From NCBI GenBank assembly GCA_003694175.1, contig RFKV01000097.1, forward strand, positions 1 to 6,404: a stretch of DNA of 6,404 nucleotides. The letters are read 5' to 3'. The DNA comes from Candidatus Dojkabacteria bacterium (lineage in GTDB: Bacteria; Patescibacteriota; Dojkabacteria; J137). Shown here in pieces: positions 4,307-6,404 of the stretch. Under the pieces are notes generated by a model. It did not search any database, was not told the DNA's origin, and saw nothing but the letters and a program-made list of their open reading frames with translations. How positions within the stretch are numbered: position 1 is the stretch's first letter; the number at the start of each line of letters is the position of its first letter. A program made the position numbers and the translations under genes.

Positions 4307-6376
4307 TTAGAACTTTAATACTTTTCTTTCTCCCTTATTGAGGACAAAATATCCACTAGTTCTATCAATAACAAACTCATTTCCAAAGTATACATCATCT
4401 TCTAGGTAAACTGTGTCATAGTTACCGTCTACATATCTTGCTATTGATTTACATTCTGGCAATAACGCTCTACATTTCTGTAAAAATGTATTTGATGTTA
4501 ATTTAGTAGAAGCGGGAAATCCTACCATACTCCAACCTTTTTGTAAACTTATTGGCGGATTTTCGTAGTATTCATTGCCAACTAGAGCAAACTCAGAATC
4601 TAATTGTGAGTAAATAAAGTATGCTTGACCAGGTATCAAGTTAAAATCATTACCAAATTTAATCTCCTCTCCCGATACTAAATTTGCATCTATGTAGTGA
4701 ATCCAATTGCCATTGTCATACTTACTAATCTGTGTCACTTTCCCGGATGAAGCTGTAATCATCCGTGACAGATCTGAAGCTTTCTTAATTTCTTCACTGT
4801 ATAAAGGTAAACTTAAAAAATTCCAGCCCTTTCTGAGCTGAATAGTATCAATAGATAAAACCTTGGACAACTCTACTTTGTACTCAGACGTATCAATAGA
4901 TTCTTCACCTTCATCCTGTATACCATTAGAATTTTTGTCTTCAAAAAACTCGATATTTAAACCCTCTTCATCAACCCTAACAATAGCATTTTCATAGCCT
5001 GGAATCATTAATGTATAAACTCCTTTTCTTAGCTCATCTAAATCAATAATTTCTGGAGCTGGAGGCAACTCTTTGGCTTTAGCTAGTCTAAATACATTAT
5101 GATGTAATGAGGGATGCTTTACATCATCTTTCACAACTATGGACTTCCTACGAAAATTAACATCTGAAGACTTAAGTTGTCTAAATCCATTCTCACACTC
5201 AAAATCACCTGTTTTAAGGCTATTTGTATCTCTACTTCCAGAGTCAATATATGAAATGTTTTTCAACACATTATCAGTGTTTAATCCTTCCGATGCACTA
5301 CACGTTACATTCCTCCAGAAATTCTCCTTACATTGTTGAAGTCTACTGCTTCTCAAACGATATGAACCGTCTAAACACCTAATACCCACCTTTAGGCCTC
5401 TACTAACAATATTATTAGTTTTATCTTGTATTTTATTACCGGTATCAATTTTTTGAAAACCGTTAGTTCCACACGTATTTCCTGAACCCAAAAAGCATCC
5501 ATCAATAATTTCTGAACTTTTCTTAGCAGACACACATAATCCATTTCGCAACTCAAAGCCTACTATACAACCTACAAGCACAAGACCTTTTTCATTACTA
5601 CATTTGTATACTTTTGCACTTATGGGATCAGCCCAAACTTCGACACCTTGTTGCAAAGCGTTTTTGCAAAATATTTTTTGTTCTAGCTTCTCATTAACAA
5701 CTACATTAGGCACGCAGTCTCCATTGTATGGAGAATACCCACCGGAACATCTTTTAGTATGATCTTTTGATTCTCTAATTTCCTCTATAGGATCAATTGG
5801 GTGTGTTTCCGAAGGTAACCGTCGTCTTTCTTCAACATCAATTACACCACTTGAAATTGAAATAGGTTTTTGTATGACTTTTTTCTTTTCATTTTGAATC
5901 AATTGTCTACATTCACAGTCATTACTTCCGTCTGCTTTGAATTGACATATACAACCATTTTGCCCATTACCTAAAGACTTTCCTCTACACTTAGGATGAG
6001 TTTTTTCAGTAGTGCTACAAACTTGGGGTATACCCGCCGCGGACTGATTGAAAGAATCAGACACATCTTTAGAAGCAGGCTGCTTATATATATGCTGAGT
6101 GTCTTCACAACAATTTTTGCCTGTACCTACCCTATTTACCAATTTCTCTCTAACGTTAACCTCACAACGATATACTTTACAATCTCTCCTATCACAATAC
6201 TCTAAATTTCTATCAATACTTTCAAATAAACTACAAGCTACGACAGTTCTAGAAGATACTAGACCTAGAAAATGAATAAAAAGAGAAAACAAAACAACAA
6301 ATAATACAACTTTTGCATAATTGTATAACCTTGGCTTCTTTAATGCGAAATAGACGGCCACCGAGACTCTTGTCAT
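4307..6376 (-). CDS. Large Cys-rich exported protein with C-terminal KGW repeats
   Basis: A 689-residue protein of unknown function. A basic N-terminus precedes one hydrophobic segment (about 21-41), consistent with a signal anchor, so the rest should be outside the cell. Residues 48-394 hold 24 Cys, many in closely spaced pairs (CC at 89-90, CxC at 142-144 and 154-156), suggesting a disulfide-rich region. Residues 395-634 have none, and two more lie at 635 and 642. A loop FEDKNSNGIQDEGE (478-491) matches the FxDxNxNGxxDxGE calcium-binding pattern of SdrD-B-like domains. The C-terminus contains two related modules of about 85-95 residues, each with KGW(N/S)xxxxP, a DGN/DNGN turn and FGN(D/E)F followed by GxxxF or GYF. 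The ATG at 6376 has only 28 bases of visible upstream sequence, AT-only apart from one G, with no Shine-Dalgarno sequence. An adhesin or surface-coat role is inferred from architecture only. Confidence 0.85.
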   Translation of the reverse strand: MTRVSVAVYFALKKPRLYNYAKVVLFVVLFSLFIHFLGLVSSRTVVACSLFESIDRNLEYCDRRDCKVYRCEVNVREKLVNRVGTGKNCCEDTQHIYKQPASKDVSDSFNQSAAGIPQVCSTTEKTHPKCRGKSLGNGQNGCICQFKADGSNDCECRQLIQNEKKKVIQKPISISSGVIDVEERRRLPSETHPIDPIEEIRESKDHTKRCSGGYSPYNGDCVPNVVVNEKLEQKIFCKNALQQGVEVWADPISAKVYKCSNEKGLVLVGCIVGFELRNGLCVSAKKSSEIIDGCFLGSGNTCGTNGFQKIDTGNKIQDKTNNIVSRGLKVGIRCLDGSYRLRSSRLQQCKENFWRNVTCSASEGLNTDNVLKNISYIDSGSRDTNSLKTGDFECENGFRQLKSSDVNFRRKSIVVKDDVKHPSLHHNVFRLAKAKELPPAPEIIDLDELRKGVYTLMIPGYENAIVRVDEEGLNIEFFEDKNSNGIQDEGEESIDTSEYKVELSKVLSIDTIQLRKGWNFLSLPLYSEEIKKASDLSRMITASSGKVTQISKYDNGNWIHYIDANLVSGEEIKFGNDFNLIPGQAYFIYSQLDSEFALVGNEYYENPPISLQKGWSMVGFPASTKLTSNTFLQKCRALLPECKSIARYVDGNYDTVYLEDDVYFGNEFVIDRTSGYFVLNKGERKVLKF
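4310..4846 (-). repeat. Two divergent KGW modules at the C-terminus of the Cys-rich protein
   Basis: Module 1 (residues about 511-606) and module 2 (about 608-689) share the order KGWNFLSLP / KGWSMVGFP, then SKYDNGNW / ARYVDGNY, then FGNDF / FGNEF, then GQAYFIYS / SGYFVLNK. The resemblance is at protein level only. Module 2 gains two Cys (635, 642), possibly a disulfide. The fold is probably all-beta; similar 'KGWN-LVSLP' segments are known at the ends of many bacterial surface proteins. Confidence 0.7.
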
Positions 6377-6404
6377 TTTATATAAACTTTTAAAATATAA
6401 ATAA

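Noticed and set aside
6377..6404. Promoter for the Cys-rich gene at the right edge
   Set aside because: TATATT-like boxes are present, but only 28 AT-rich bases are visible and any -35 box is outside the window.

Overview
The window is AT-rich and every supportable gene lies on the minus strand, so the reading order is from high to low coordinates. The standard genetic code fits: all six frames are intact and UGA serves as a stop in one of them. The mix of proteins suggests a Candidate Phyla Radiation (Patescibacteria) genome, perhaps Microgenomates-like, although no rRNA or marker gene is present to prove it. The supporting features are a short peptide deformylase, a small four-helix holin-like membrane protein, a lysozyme-fold protein with an 'N-C-W-G-Y-G' cysteine pattern, large Cys-rich surface proteins and a Pro/Asn stalk with an LPxTG-like tail.

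Cluster A (about 6376 to 2246) holds three closely spaced genes. The first is a 689-residue Cys-rich exported protein with a Ca-loop-like motif and two C-terminal 'KGW' repeats. The second is a 403-residue protein with an N-terminal membrane anchor, a fibronectin-III-like domain, a 16-residue Asn-Pro repeat stalk and a sorting-signal-like C-terminus (LPSTN, hydrophobic helix, basic tail). The third is a membrane-anchored lysozyme-fold protein, probably a peptidoglycan hydrolase. Gaps of 11 and about 16 bases suggest one transcript. A reasonable inference is an envelope or attachment module: adhesin-like proteins plus an enzyme that can open or remodel peptidoglycan.

A 97-base gap (2149-2245) carries a nested imperfect inverted repeat and a weak promoter candidate. 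Cluster B (2148 to 241) then encodes a family 2 glycosyltransferase, a holin-superfamily-IV-like membrane protein and peptide deformylase. The last two overlap by 4 bases (ATGA). This looks like an envelope and housekeeping operon.

The final 240 bases (1-240) contain no full gene but are not featureless. They hold a near-consensus minus-strand sigma70 promoter (CTGACA, 17 bases, TATAAT) whose -35 box sits at the centre of a perfect 8-bp dyad. About 35 to 80 bases further on there are two mutually exclusive hairpins, one followed by a T8 run, and an 8-codon mini-ORF. This resembles a regulated promoter with an attenuator leader or a short RNA, and it is the most interesting non-coding signal in the window.
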